DNA of 64,000 nt. Origin: Isochrysis galbana. Taxonomy: Eukaryota; Haptophyta; Isochrysidales; Isochrysidaceae. The stretch is taken from assembly GCA_018136815.1 (NCBI GenBank), contig CM030939.1, positions 1,678,208 through 1,742,207 of the forward strand, read 5' to 3'. Position 1 is the first letter of the stretch. The number at the start of each line of letters is the position of its first letter. The notes under the pieces are model-generated. The model saw only the letters and a list, made by a program, of their open reading frames with translations. It ran no database searches and had not been told where the DNA came from. Made by a program: the position numbers and the translations under genes. Below, piece after piece: positions 10,284 to 20,640 of the stretch.

Positions 10284-13200
10284 CTAGGTTGTGGTCTGTC
10301 CGTACGACAGATGGCACACGAGCGCCGTGCCCTCATCGAGAGCCTGGTACGCCTCTGCCGCCCGCTCCAAGGGCAGCGTATGCACACCGAGCGCCTGGGA
10401 GGGGCGAACGCGCCGGATGAGGTCCCATGCGGCCCCGAAACGCCGGTGCTTCGACCAGTTGTCACCGTGTGCGGCGGGGACGCGCGAGACCTGCGAGGCG
10501 ACGATGCGGATGTGCGAGCGGTGGAACCGTGTTCCGAGTTGCAGAGCCACGCTCTTGCTGCCGTACCACGACGCGACGACGAGCTTGCCACCCTCGCGGG
10601 TGGACTCGATGGCCGTCTGCAGCGCCACCGGGTTACCCGAGCACTCGATGGTCACGTCGTAGGCTGCGCGCACAGCGGCCGTGGGCGCCACGGCGCGTAT
10701 CGCGCCCAGGGCAAGCGCTACGGGCAATCGAGAAGGCTGCGGGTCGAAGACGCTCACCGACACACCAGCGGCGCTCAGCGCGGCCGCTGTAAGCAGCCCG
10801 ATGATGCCGGCGCCGAAGATCGCGATAGACTCGCCGAGCCGCGGGTGGGCATCGTGCGCGATTGAGATTGCCGTCTCGGCGGCGGGAAGGAAGGCGGCGT
10901 CTGCAGGCGAGCTGGAAAGGTCGGCTGGGATGCGGTGAATGCACGAGGCGTCGACTAGGGCGGCGCTCCCGTGCGGCGCGAAGGCGAAGACGGTCTCGCC
11001 CACAAGCGAGAGCGGTGCACCCGCGCCAACTGCAGTAACGACGCCGACGAGCGAGTAGCCGTACGCCATGGGGTAGCTAGGTTTGGACGCGCTCATCCCA
11101 ACAATGGTGGCGTCGAGTGGCTCATCCGACTCGTCCAGCTGTCCTCGGTAGACCAATAGCTCGGTCCCGCTCGAGATCATGGAGACGACGGAGCGCAACT
11201 CGACCCTACCTTCGCCGACTGCCTCCCGCACGCCGGCGCTCCCGTGGCTGACAGCGTGGACCGCGCGAGGCGCCGAGAACTCGAGCATGCGGTACGGGAG
11301 GCTAAGCCGGACGGGCGCGGGGGGCAGCGCCAGGAGCAGATCCACGTTGCCCACGGAGAAGGCCGCGCCGCGTCGAAGCACGCTTCGCCGCCAGCCGGCG
11401 GCGTCGAAGCCAGCGCGCCAAAGCGACACTGCCGTGCCACTTGACAAGAAGTCGAGCAAATACGAGAAGAAGTCGTCCGAGGGTTCAATCCTCCAATCCG
11501 ACGGCTCCACCGCAAGGGCGGTGACCTCTGCCCGCTCGCACACATCGAGCAGGTGGGGCACGTCAAAGTGCTGACCCTGCGTGCGCAGGTGTGCGTGGTA
11601 CGCCTCAGACACGCGCTTGTCCGATGGCACGTTGCCCGCCCCCGCCGCCTCCGGTTGCAGCTCGGTTCGCCCGCAGAAGGTGATCGGCAGGTAGGCGATA
11701 GCCGACGGTGCAAGCCGCACGAGCGTCGATATAAGCGCCTCGGGGCACATGAGATCTGCGAAGGCGCTCGCGACTAGCAGGTCGTAGGCCTGGCCCACAC
11801 GAGACCTGGCTGACACCTGCCTCGCGCTCGCGAAGGCGCGCACGTCACCACTCCAGAGCTCGAGTCGGACTCCGAGCTGCATTTCGTTCGTGGGTCGGTC
11901 CAGCACTGCCAGGAGCTGCCCCGGCAAGACGGCCGCGGCCGCGTCGGTGGCTGCGGCACCCTCCCCATCGAGCCGTCTGTAGTCGCCACGCGACACCAGC
12001 GCCTCAACCACCCCCTCCAATGGGCCACCATCCGAGTCAATTGCCTCATAGATGAGCTCGTCGTACCCGGCAGCCTTGACCGCCGCCTCGACCACCGCCA
12101 ACATCGAGAGGCTGCCCGCGCCAACGTCGATCACACGACACGCCGACATGGATGATAACGCGACCAAGGAGACATAGGGATGGGATGGATCGTTGTGGCG
12201 CGGTCGTTTCGCGCTGGGCGACGACGCTCGCCCACTGCTCCCGGCACGACGTGCGGAGAGCTCGCGAGTTAGCCGCTCGACGATGGCCTTGTTGCGCGCC
12301 CTCTCGTCCACCTCGCGCTTGGCGTGCAAGTATGCGGCCGCGTCGCGAGGTGCCGGCGAGCGGCAGCTCAACGTTGCCAGGACGGCGTCGACAAGCGGAA
12401 AATTCGCCGAGAGAGCAGGCGCAGGGATGGCCACGCGTGCTTCTTTGGCGTGGATGCGTGAGCCCTCAGCGCCGCCTACGAGTGCTAGCTCGGCGGGATC
12501 GCGCCCGAGCGCGCGCGCGAGCTCTTCCCAGAACTTGCGCGAGCAGTACGCGGGAGGGTGCTCGCCGTGGTCGCCCCGGCTTTCCACGAGTTCCTTTGGG
12601 GTTATCACCCGCCACCACGGCACATCCGAGAGACCCAAGGTGGCCAGAGCCGCGCGCGCTGCGGCCTCGCCTTGCAGATCTGAGATGGCGACCAGCGGTA
12701 CCGCCACGTGCTGGAGCAGCTGGCCTAAGGGCGTATGATGTGCGATGCCTGTGGGAGTGGCACCGCCGACCGACGTGTCCGCGTCTTCTGATGCGCGAGT
12801 ACCCATCTCCAACCGAGTGACCTCGGCTATCGCAGGGGAGAGTCGGGCTATCCGGCGGAACTCCGCGCGAGCATATGTCGTCGCAGCGCGGGCCACCGCC
12901 TCTGCCGCATGCGCCGCTGCATCGACATCGATGACCAGCACAGAGGAGGCGCCCGGGGGGCGCATCACCACGGCGCGCGACCAGGATACCGATCGCTTGT
13001 CAGCCGTGGCAAGCCTCACGCGCAGCTTGTCGACGCGTGGCGCGATCCCGGCCGCACCATCGGCGCCGATCTCGCCAGGCGCGCAGAGCGACGAGGCCAT
13101 GCGCGACCAAAGACGGCGGCTAAGCAAGCTGAGTGCCACCGTGGCGTCGCTCGCGTCCGGTGCCGGCGCGACAGTGACCACCGCACTCTTCGCAGGGGGC

Positions 13201-14270
13201 GGCGCCAACTCGATCTCCAACGCCTCGCTCAAGGCGCGCTCTGCGTGGGCACAAAAGCTGCTGCCGCTCGTCCCGTTTGCGCTCTCGATACACAAGTCCG
13301 CTCGGTAGATGGCGCGGTCGCTCTCGACCGACCCTGGCTCGCATCTCCCTACCAGCCTGAGGCACCGCTCGAGGCGTGGCGTGCCGGCACCTGCCGTCGG
13401 CAGTGGGAGCGCGCACGCGACCTCGGCGGCGAGCACGTCAGACTCGCGCACGACGACGCGCAGCGTCTCGAGCGAGCCTGCCGCATCCTCGGTCGCTAGC
13501 TTCGTTGCAAGCTCAGCGCAGATCATTGACGCAACGCTCTCGCAGTCATGCGCGCCTAGCAGCGGGTGCGAGACGTCGCGCAAGTGGCACTGGTGCAGCG
13601 GCTCGACCACCTCTCCCAGCAACCGCTCGCCGAGGCAGATGTCGAAGAGGAACCCGGCTGCCGGGTCGAGCGTCTCGCCGCCAAAGAGCGCGTCCACCAC
13701 GAGCGTGGCGCCCTCGCACGTGCGAGAGTCCCGAATGGCCTCTGCGGGCGGCCGCTGCAAATCACGCCCGACCATGCACCGAGCGCGCACGGCCACCACA
13801 TACTTCCCGGCGACGTGCGGCGCGCCAAGAGCGCGTTTGTACTCGACATACGCCACATCCGACTCTCTCACCTTGATGCATATCTTGCGCAGATGGGGCG
13901 TCGCGTGGGCGAGCACTGCGAGATCATTCCATAGGGCGTGTGCGATTCTCTCACACGTGGTGTTTTCGCCCGCAAACTGGTGGCAAAGGTCGAGGTTCCT
14001 CCGGTCGTAGGTGCGGAGCACCGAGTGTAGCATCTCGTCCGCTCGGCGAAGAGAGAGGCTCTCTCTCTGGCTGTGTGGCTGCTCTGTGTGGAGAGAGAAA
14101 GCAGCGTGGACGAGAAAGGTGATTCCGTGGAGGGGAAGGTCCAGCTTGCCTGAGAAGGAGTGGCCGATGTGCAGGCGGCCGTGGACGGTGAGGCAGAGGG
14201 AGCCAGCGTCCTCGGTCTCCATCGGACAGGAGGACACAAGCGGAAGAGTGAGTACACGGTAGAAGAGCAC
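10284..14270 (-). CDS. Multi-enzyme fusion: PTPS-like x2, HAD-like, methyltransferase-like, zinc-type alcohol dehydrogenase
   Basis: A single uninterrupted 1,328-residue frame. Residues about 26-145 and 150-285 are two tandem 6-pyruvoyl-tetrahydropterin/carboxy-tetrahydropterin synthase-like domains. Each ends in the same KVRESDV/VVRESDV strand, so they look like an internal duplication; metal-binding His residues seem only partly kept. Residues about 515-635 resemble the C-terminal half of a HAD hydrolase (LVAISD, ELALVGGAEGSRIHAKEA). Residues about 705-870 have a Rossmann methyltransferase look (VIDVGAGS, YDLLVASAFADLM). Residues about 990-1325 are a medium-chain dehydrogenase (SSGTELLVYRG, GYSLVGVVTAVGAG, IAIFGAGIIGLLTAAAL). 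Residues 680-693 form a basic linker (AKRPRH). The gene has no introns, unlike its neighbours, which with the domain mix suggests an origin by fusion of bacterial-type genes. Pathway and product are unknown. The start could also be M17 (14222). Confidence 0.75.
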   Translation of the reverse strand: MLFYRVLTLPLVSSCPMETEDAGSLCLTVHGRLHIGHSFSGKLDLPLHGITFLVHAAFSLHTEQPHSQRESLSLRRADEMLHSVLRTYDRRNLDLCHQFAGENTTCERIAHALWNDLAVLAHATPHLRKICIKVRESDVAYVEYKRALGAPHVAGKYVVAVRARCMVGRDLQRPPAEAIRDSRTCEGATLVVDALFGGETLDPAAGFLFDICLGERLLGEVVEPLHQCHLRDVSHPLLGAHDCESVASMICAELATKLATEDAAGSLETLRVVVRESDVLAAEVACALPLPTAGAGTPRLERCLRLVGRCEPGSVESDRAIYRADLCIESANGTSGSSFCAHAERALSEALEIELAPPPAKSAVVTVAPAPDASDATVALSLLSRRLWSRMASSLCAPGEIGADGAAGIAPRVDKLRVRLATADKRSVSWSRAVVMRPPGASSVLVIDVDAAAHAAEAVARAATTYARAEFRRIARLSPAIAEVTRLEMGTRASEDADTSVGGATPTGIAHHTPLGQLLQHVAVPLVAISDLQGEAAARAALATLGLSDVPWWRVITPKELVESRGDHGEHPPAYCSRKFWEELARALGRDPAELALVGGAEGSRIHAKEARVAIPAPALSANFPLVDAVLATLSCRSPAPRDAAAYLHAKREVDERARNKAIVERLTRELSARRAGSSGRASSPSAKRPRHNDPSHPYVSLVALSSMSACRVIDVGAGSLSMLAVVEAAVKAAGYDELIYEAIDSDGGPLEGVVEALVSRGDYRRLDGEGAAATDAAAAVLPGQLLAVLDRPTNEMQLGVRLELWSGDVRAFASARQVSARSRVGQAYDLLVASAFADLMCPEALISTLVRLAPSAIAYLPITFCGRTELQPEAAGAGNVPSDKRVSEAYHAHLRTQGQHFDVPHLLDVCERAEVTALAVEPSDWRIEPSDDFFSYLLDFLSSGTAVSLWRAGFDAAGWRRSVLRRGAAFSVGNVDLLLALPPAPVRLSLPYRMLEFSAPRAVHAVSHGSAGVREAVGEGRVELRSVVSMISSGTELLVYRGQLDESDEPLDATIVGMSASKPSYPMAYGYSLVGVVTAVGAGAPLSLVGETVFAFAPHGSAALVDASCIHRIPADLSSSPADAAFLPAAETAISIAHDAHPRLGESIAIFGAGIIGLLTAAALSAAGVSVSVFDPQPSRLPVALALGAIRAVAPTAAVRAAYDVTIECSGNPVALQTAIESTREGGKLVVASWYGSKSVALQLGTRFHRSHIRIVASQVSRVPAAHGDNWSKHRRFGAAWDLIRRVRPSQALGVHTLPLERAAEAYQALDEGTALVCHLSYGQTTT

Positions 14271-15097
<827 letters not shown>

Positions 15098-15197
15098 NNN
15101 NNNNNNNNNNNNNNNNNNNNNNNNNNNNNNNNNNNNNNNNNNNNNNNNNNNNNNNNNNNNNNNNNNNNNNNNNNNNNNNNNNNNNNNNNNNNNNNNN
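15098..15197. other. Assembly gap (100 Ns)
   Basis: Exactly 100 unknown bases, the conventional length for a gap of unknown size, between a CT microsatellite and the GC-rich minisatellite. Confidence 0.98.
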
Positions 15198-18100
15198 GTG
15201 GTGGTGGCGACGGTGGCGGTGGCAAAGGCGGCGGGGGCGACGGTGAAGGGAGTGAAGGTGAGGCGACAGAGGCGGAGGCGGACGGTGGCGGAGGCGACGG
15301 TGGAGGTGGTGAGGGTTGGGGGGGCGACGGAGGCGGTGGCGACGGTGGGGGGGGAACGGCGACGGTGGGAGCAACGGCGGCGGCAAGACGGCGGCGGTGG
15401 CGACGAGGCGGTGGCGACGGGGGAGGGGGCGACGGGGGAGGGGCGACGGAGCGGAGGTAACGGGGGAGGAGGCGAGGGCGGCGGTGATATAGGGGGTGGA
15501 GGCGACGGAGGTGGAAGCGAGGGCGGCGATGATGGCGGAGGAGGAGACGGAGGCGGCGGCGAGGCGCGCGGTGGCGAGGGCGGAGGTGGCAGGGCGGAGG
15601 TGGCGAGGGCGGAGGTGGAAAGGGCGGCGGGAGGCGACGGTGGTGGTGGCGACGGTGGCGGTGGCAAAGGCGGCGGTGACAAAGGCGGCGGGGGCGACGG
15701 TGAAGGGACTGAAGGTGGAGGCGACAGAGGTGGAGGCGACGGTGGCGGAGGCGACGGTGGAGGTGGTGAGGGTTGGGGGGGCGACGGAGGCGGTGGCGAC
15801 GGTGGGGGGGGAGACGGCGGTGGAGCAGCGGTGGCGGTGGCGACGGCGGACGGAGCAGCGGCGGCGGTGGCGATGGCGGCGGTAACGACGGAGGCGGTGG
15901 CGAAGCCGGCGGTGGCGTCGGAGGCGGTGGCGGAGGCGGAGGTGGAGAAGGTGGCGGAGGCGACGGTGGTGGTGGCCGAGGGTGATGGCGGCGACGGAGG
16001 TGGTGGCGAGGTGGCGGTGACAAAGGCGGCGGGGGCGAAGGTGAAGGGAGTGAAGGTGGAGCGACAGAGGCGGAGGCGACGGGGGAGGGGGCGACGGGGG
16101 CGGAGGCGACGGTGGTCGAGGTGACGGGGGAGGAGGCGAGGGTGGCGGTGATATAGGGGGTGGAGACGACGGCGTGGAGGCGATAACGGTGGCGTTTGAC
16201 GGCGAAGGAGGAGACGGGGTCGGTGGCGAAGGCGGCGGTGGCGACGGAGGCGGTGGCGAGGGCGGGGGTCGAGAGGGCGGCGGAGGCGACGGTGGTGGTG
16301 GCGAGGGTGAGGGCGACGACGGAGGTGGTTGCGACGGTGGCGGTGGCAAAGGCGGCGGGGGCGACGGTGAAGGGAGCGAAGGTGGAGGCGACAGAGGCGG
16401 AGGCGACGGTGGCGGAGGCGACGGTGGAGGCGGTGAGGGTTGGGGGGGCGACGGAGGCGGTGGCGACGGTGGGGGGGAGACGGCGGTGGGAGCAACGGGG
16501 CGGCAAAGACGGCGGCGGGAGCAGCGGCGGTGGTGGCGACGGCGGCGGTGGCGACGGAGTCGGTGGCGACGGGGGAGGGGGCGACAGACGGGGAGGGGGC
16601 GAACGGGGGAGGGGGCGACGGAGGCGGAGGTAACGGGGGAGGAGGCGAGGGCGGCGGTGATATAGGGGGTGGAGGCGACGGCGGTGGAGGCGATGGCGGC
16701 GGCGATGATGGCGGAGGAGGAGACGGGGGCGGTGGAGCAGGCGGCGGTGGCGACGGAGGCGGTGGCGAGGGCGGAGGTGGAGAGGGCGGCGGAGGCGACG
16801 GTGGTGGTGGCGACGGTGGCGGTGGCAAGGCGGCGGGGGCGACGGTGAAGGGAGTGAAGGTGGAGGCGACAGAGGCGGAGGCGACGGTGGCGGAGGCGAC
16901 GGTGGAGGTGGTGAGGGTTGGGGGGGCGACGGAGGCGGTGGCGACGGTGGCGGAGGCGACGGTGGAGGCGGTGGGGGTTGGGGGGGCGACGGAGGCGGTG
17001 GCGACGGTGGGGGGGGAGACGGCGGTGGGAGCAACGGCGGCGGCAAAGACGTTGGCGGTGGCGACGGAGGCGGTGGCGACGGGGCAGGGGGCGACGGGGG
17101 AGGGGGCGACGGAGGCGGAGGTAACGGGGGAGGAGGCGAGGGCGGCGGTGATATAGGGGATGGAGGCGACGGCGGTGGAGGCGATGGCGGCGGCGATGAT
17201 GGCGGAGGAGGAGACGGGGGCGGTGGAGCAGGCGGCGGTGGCGACGGAGGCGGTGGCGAGGGCGGAGGTGGATAGGGCGGCGGAGGCGACGGCGGTGGAG
17301 GCGAGGGCGGCGGCGATAATGGCGGAGGAGGAGACGGGGGCGGTGGCGAGGGCGGCGGTGGCGACGGAGGCGGTGGCGACGGTGGCGGAGGTGACGGTGG
17401 AGGCGGTGAGGGTTGGCGGGGCGACGGAGGCGGTGGCGACGGTGGGGGGGGAGACGGCGGTGGGAGCAACGGCGGCGGCAAAGACGGCGGCGGTGGCGAC
17501 GGAGGCGGTGGCAACGGGGGAGGGGGCGGACGGGGGAGGGGGCGACGGAGGCGGAAGTAACGGGGGAGGAGGCGAGGGCGGCGGTGATTTAGGCGGTGGA
17601 GGCGACGTCGGTGGAGGCGATGGCGGCGGCGATGATGGCGGAGGAGGAGACGGGGGCGGTGGCGAAGGCGGCGGTCGCGACGGAGGCGGTGGCGAGGGCG
17701 GAGGTGGGGAGGGCGGCGGAGGCGACGGTGGTGGTGGCGACGGTGGCGGTGGCAAAGGCGGCGGGGGCGACGGTGAAGGGAGTGAAGGTGGAGGCGACAG
17801 AGGCGGAGGCGACGGTGGCGGAGGCGACGGTGGAGGTGGTGAGGGTTGGGGGGGCGACGGAGGCGGTGGCGACGGTGGCGGAGGCGACGGTGGAGGCGGT
17901 GAGCGTTGGGGGGGCGACGGAGGCGGTGGCGACGGTGGGGGGGAGACGGCGGTGGGAGCAACGGCGGCGGCAAAGACGGCGGCGGTGGCGACGAAGACGG
18001 TGGCGACGGGGGAGGGGGCGACGGGGGAGTGGGCGACGGAGGCGGAGATAACGGGGGAGGAGGCGAGGGCGGCGGTGATATAGGGGGTGGAGGCGACGGC

Positions 18101-20640
18101 GGTGGAGGCGAGGGCGGCGGCGAAAATGGCGGAGGAGAAGACGGGGGCGGTGGCGAAGGCGGCGGTGGCGACGGAGGCGGTGGCGACGGTGGCGGTGACG
18201 GTGGAGGCGGTGAGCGTTTGGGGGCGACGGAGGCGGTGGCGACGGTGGGGGGGGAGACGGCGGTGGGAGCAACGGCGGCGGCAAAGACGGCGGCGGTGGC
18301 GACGGAGGCGGTGTCGACGGGGGAGGGAGCGACGGGGGAGGGGGCGACGGAAGCGGAGGTAACGGGGGAGGAGGCGAGGGCGGCGGTGATATAGGGGATG
18401 GAGGCGACGGCGGTGGAGGCGATGGCGGCGGCGATGATGGCGGAGGAGGAGACGGGGGCGGTGGAGCAGGTGGCGGTGGCGACGGAGGCGGTGGCGAGGG
18501 CGGAGGTGGAGAGGGCGGCGGAGGCGACGGTGGTGGTGGCGACGGTGGCGGTGGCAAAGGCGGCGGGGGCGACGGTGAAGGGAGTGAAGGTGGAGGCGAC
18601 AGAGGCGGAGGCGACGGTGGCGGAGGCAACGGTGGAGGCGGTGAGGGTTGGGGGGGCGACGGAGGCGGTGGCGACGGCGGCGGCAACGACGGCGGTGGGA
18701 GCAACGGCGGCGGCAAAGACGGCGGCGGTGGCGACGGAGTCGGTGGCGACGGGGGAGGGGGCGACGGGGGGAGGGGGCGACGGAGGCGGAGGTAACGGGG
18801 GAGGAGGCGAGGGCGGCGGTGATATAGGGGGTGGAGGCGACGGAGGTGGAAGCGAGGGCGGCGGCGATGATGGCGGAGGAGGAGACGGGGGCGGTGGCGA
18901 AGGCGGCGGTGGCGACGGAGGCGGTGGCGAGGGCGGAGGTGGGGAGGGCGGCGGAGGCGACGGTGGTGGTGGCGACGGTGGCGGTGGCAAAGGCGGCGGG
19001 GGCGACGGTGAAGGGAGTGAAGGTGGAGGCGACAGAGGCGGAGGCGACGGTGGCGGAGGCGACGGTGGAGGCGGTGAGGGCTGGGGGGCGACGGAGGCGG
19101 TGGCGACGGCGGCGGCAACGACGGCGGTGGGAGCAACGGCGGCGGCAAAGACGGCGGCGGTGGCGACGGAGGCGGTGGCGACGGGGGAGGGGGCGACGGG
19201 GGAGGGGGCGACGGAGGCGGAGGTAACGGGGGAGGAGGCGAGGGCGGCGGTGATATAGGGGGTGGAGGCGACGGAGGTGGAAGCGAGGGCGGCGGCGATG
19301 ATGGCGGAGGAGGAGACGGAGGCGGCGGCGAAGGCGGCGGTGGCGAGGGCGGAGGTGGCGAGGGCGGAGGTGGCGAGGGCGGAGGTGGAGAGGGCGGCGG
19401 AGGCGACGGTGGTGGTGGCGACGGTGGCGGTGGCAAAGGCGGCGGTGACAAAGGCGGCGGGGGCGACGGTGAAGGGACTGAAGGTGGAGGCGACAGAGGT
19501 GGAGGCGACGGTGGCGGAGGCGACGGTGGAGGTGGTGAGGGTTGGGGGGGCGACGGAGGCGGTGGCGACGGTGGGGGGGGAGACGGCGGTGGGAGCAGCG
19601 GTGGCGGTGGCGACGGCGGCGGGAGCAGCGGCGGCGGTGGCGATGGCGGCGGTAACGACGGAGGCGGTGGCGAAGGCGGCGGTGGCGACGGAGGCGGTGG
19701 CGAGGGCGGAGGTGGAGAAGGTGGCGGAGACGACGGTGGTGGTGGCGAGGGTGATGGCGGCGACGGAGGTGGTGGCGACGGTGGCGGTGACAAAGGCGGC
19801 GGGGGCGAAGGTGAAGGGAGTGAAGGTGGAGGCGACAGAGGCGGAGGCGACGGGGGAGGGGGCGACGGGGGCGGAGGCGACGGTGGTCGAGGTGACGGGG
19901 GAGGAGGCGAGGGAGGCGGTGATATAGGGGGTGGAGACGACGGCGGTGGAGGCGATAACGGTGGCGTTGACGGCGAAGGAGGAGACGGGGTCGGTGGCGA
20001 AGGCGGCGGTGGCGACGGAGGCGGTGGCGAGGGCGGGGGTCGAGAGGGCGGCGGAGGCGACGGTGGTGGTGGAGAGGGTGAGGGCGACGACGGAGGTGGT
20101 TGCGACGGTCGCGGTGGCAAAGGCGGCGGGGGCGACGGTGAAGGGAGCGAAGGTGGAGGCGACAGAGGCGGAGGCGACGGTGGCGGAGGCGACGGTGGAG
20201 GCGGTGAGGGTTGGGGGGGCGACGGAGGCGGTGGCGACGGTGGGGGGGGAGACGGCGGTGGGAGCAACGGGGGCGGCAAAGACGGCGGCGGGAGCAGCGG
20301 CGGTGGTGGCGACGGCGGCGGTGGCGACGGAGTCGGTGGCGACGGGGGAGGGGGCGACGGGGGAGGGGGCGACGGGGGAGGGGGCGACGGAGGCGGAGGT
20401 AACGGGGGAGGAGGCGAGGGCGGCGGTGATATAGGGGGTGGAGGCGACGGCGGTGGAGGCGATGGCGGCGGCGATGATGGAGGAGGAGAAGACGGGGGCG
20501 GTGGCGACGGCGGCGGTGGCGAGGGCGGAGGTGGAGAGGGCGGCGGAGGCGACGGTGGTGGTGGCGAGGGTGAGGGCGGCGACGGAGGTGGTTGTAACGG
20601 GGGAGGAGGCGAGGGTGGCGGTGAGATAGGGGGTGGAGGC
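15198..20640. repeat. GC-rich minisatellite array (GGHGGC units) with higher-order structure
   Basis: About 5.4 kb is built from 9- to 15-bp units such as GGAGGCGACGGTGGCGG. A landmark GGTGATATAGGGG recurs near 15483, 16148, 16654, 17146, 18073, 18388, 18813, 19249, 19919 and 20426, with variants at 17584 (GGTGATTTAG) and 20632 (GTGAGATAGG). This defines higher-order blocks of about 310-670 bp. On the minus strand the array reads SPPPP in one frame and ATVASA-type or RHRRLR-type peptides in the others. All frames stay open, so open frames are not evidence of coding here. It belongs at least in part to the gene at 17589-22493. Confidence 0.9.

Noticed and set aside
10311-14122. Several plus-strand frames opposite the fusion gene
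   Set aside because: They are shadows of a GC-rich coding strand, with no recognisable domains.
15198-20629. Gly-rich plus-strand frames (GGGDGGG) in the minisatellite
   Set aside because: They are antisense readings of the Pro-rich repeat. No start context or flanking unique coding sequence was found on that strand.
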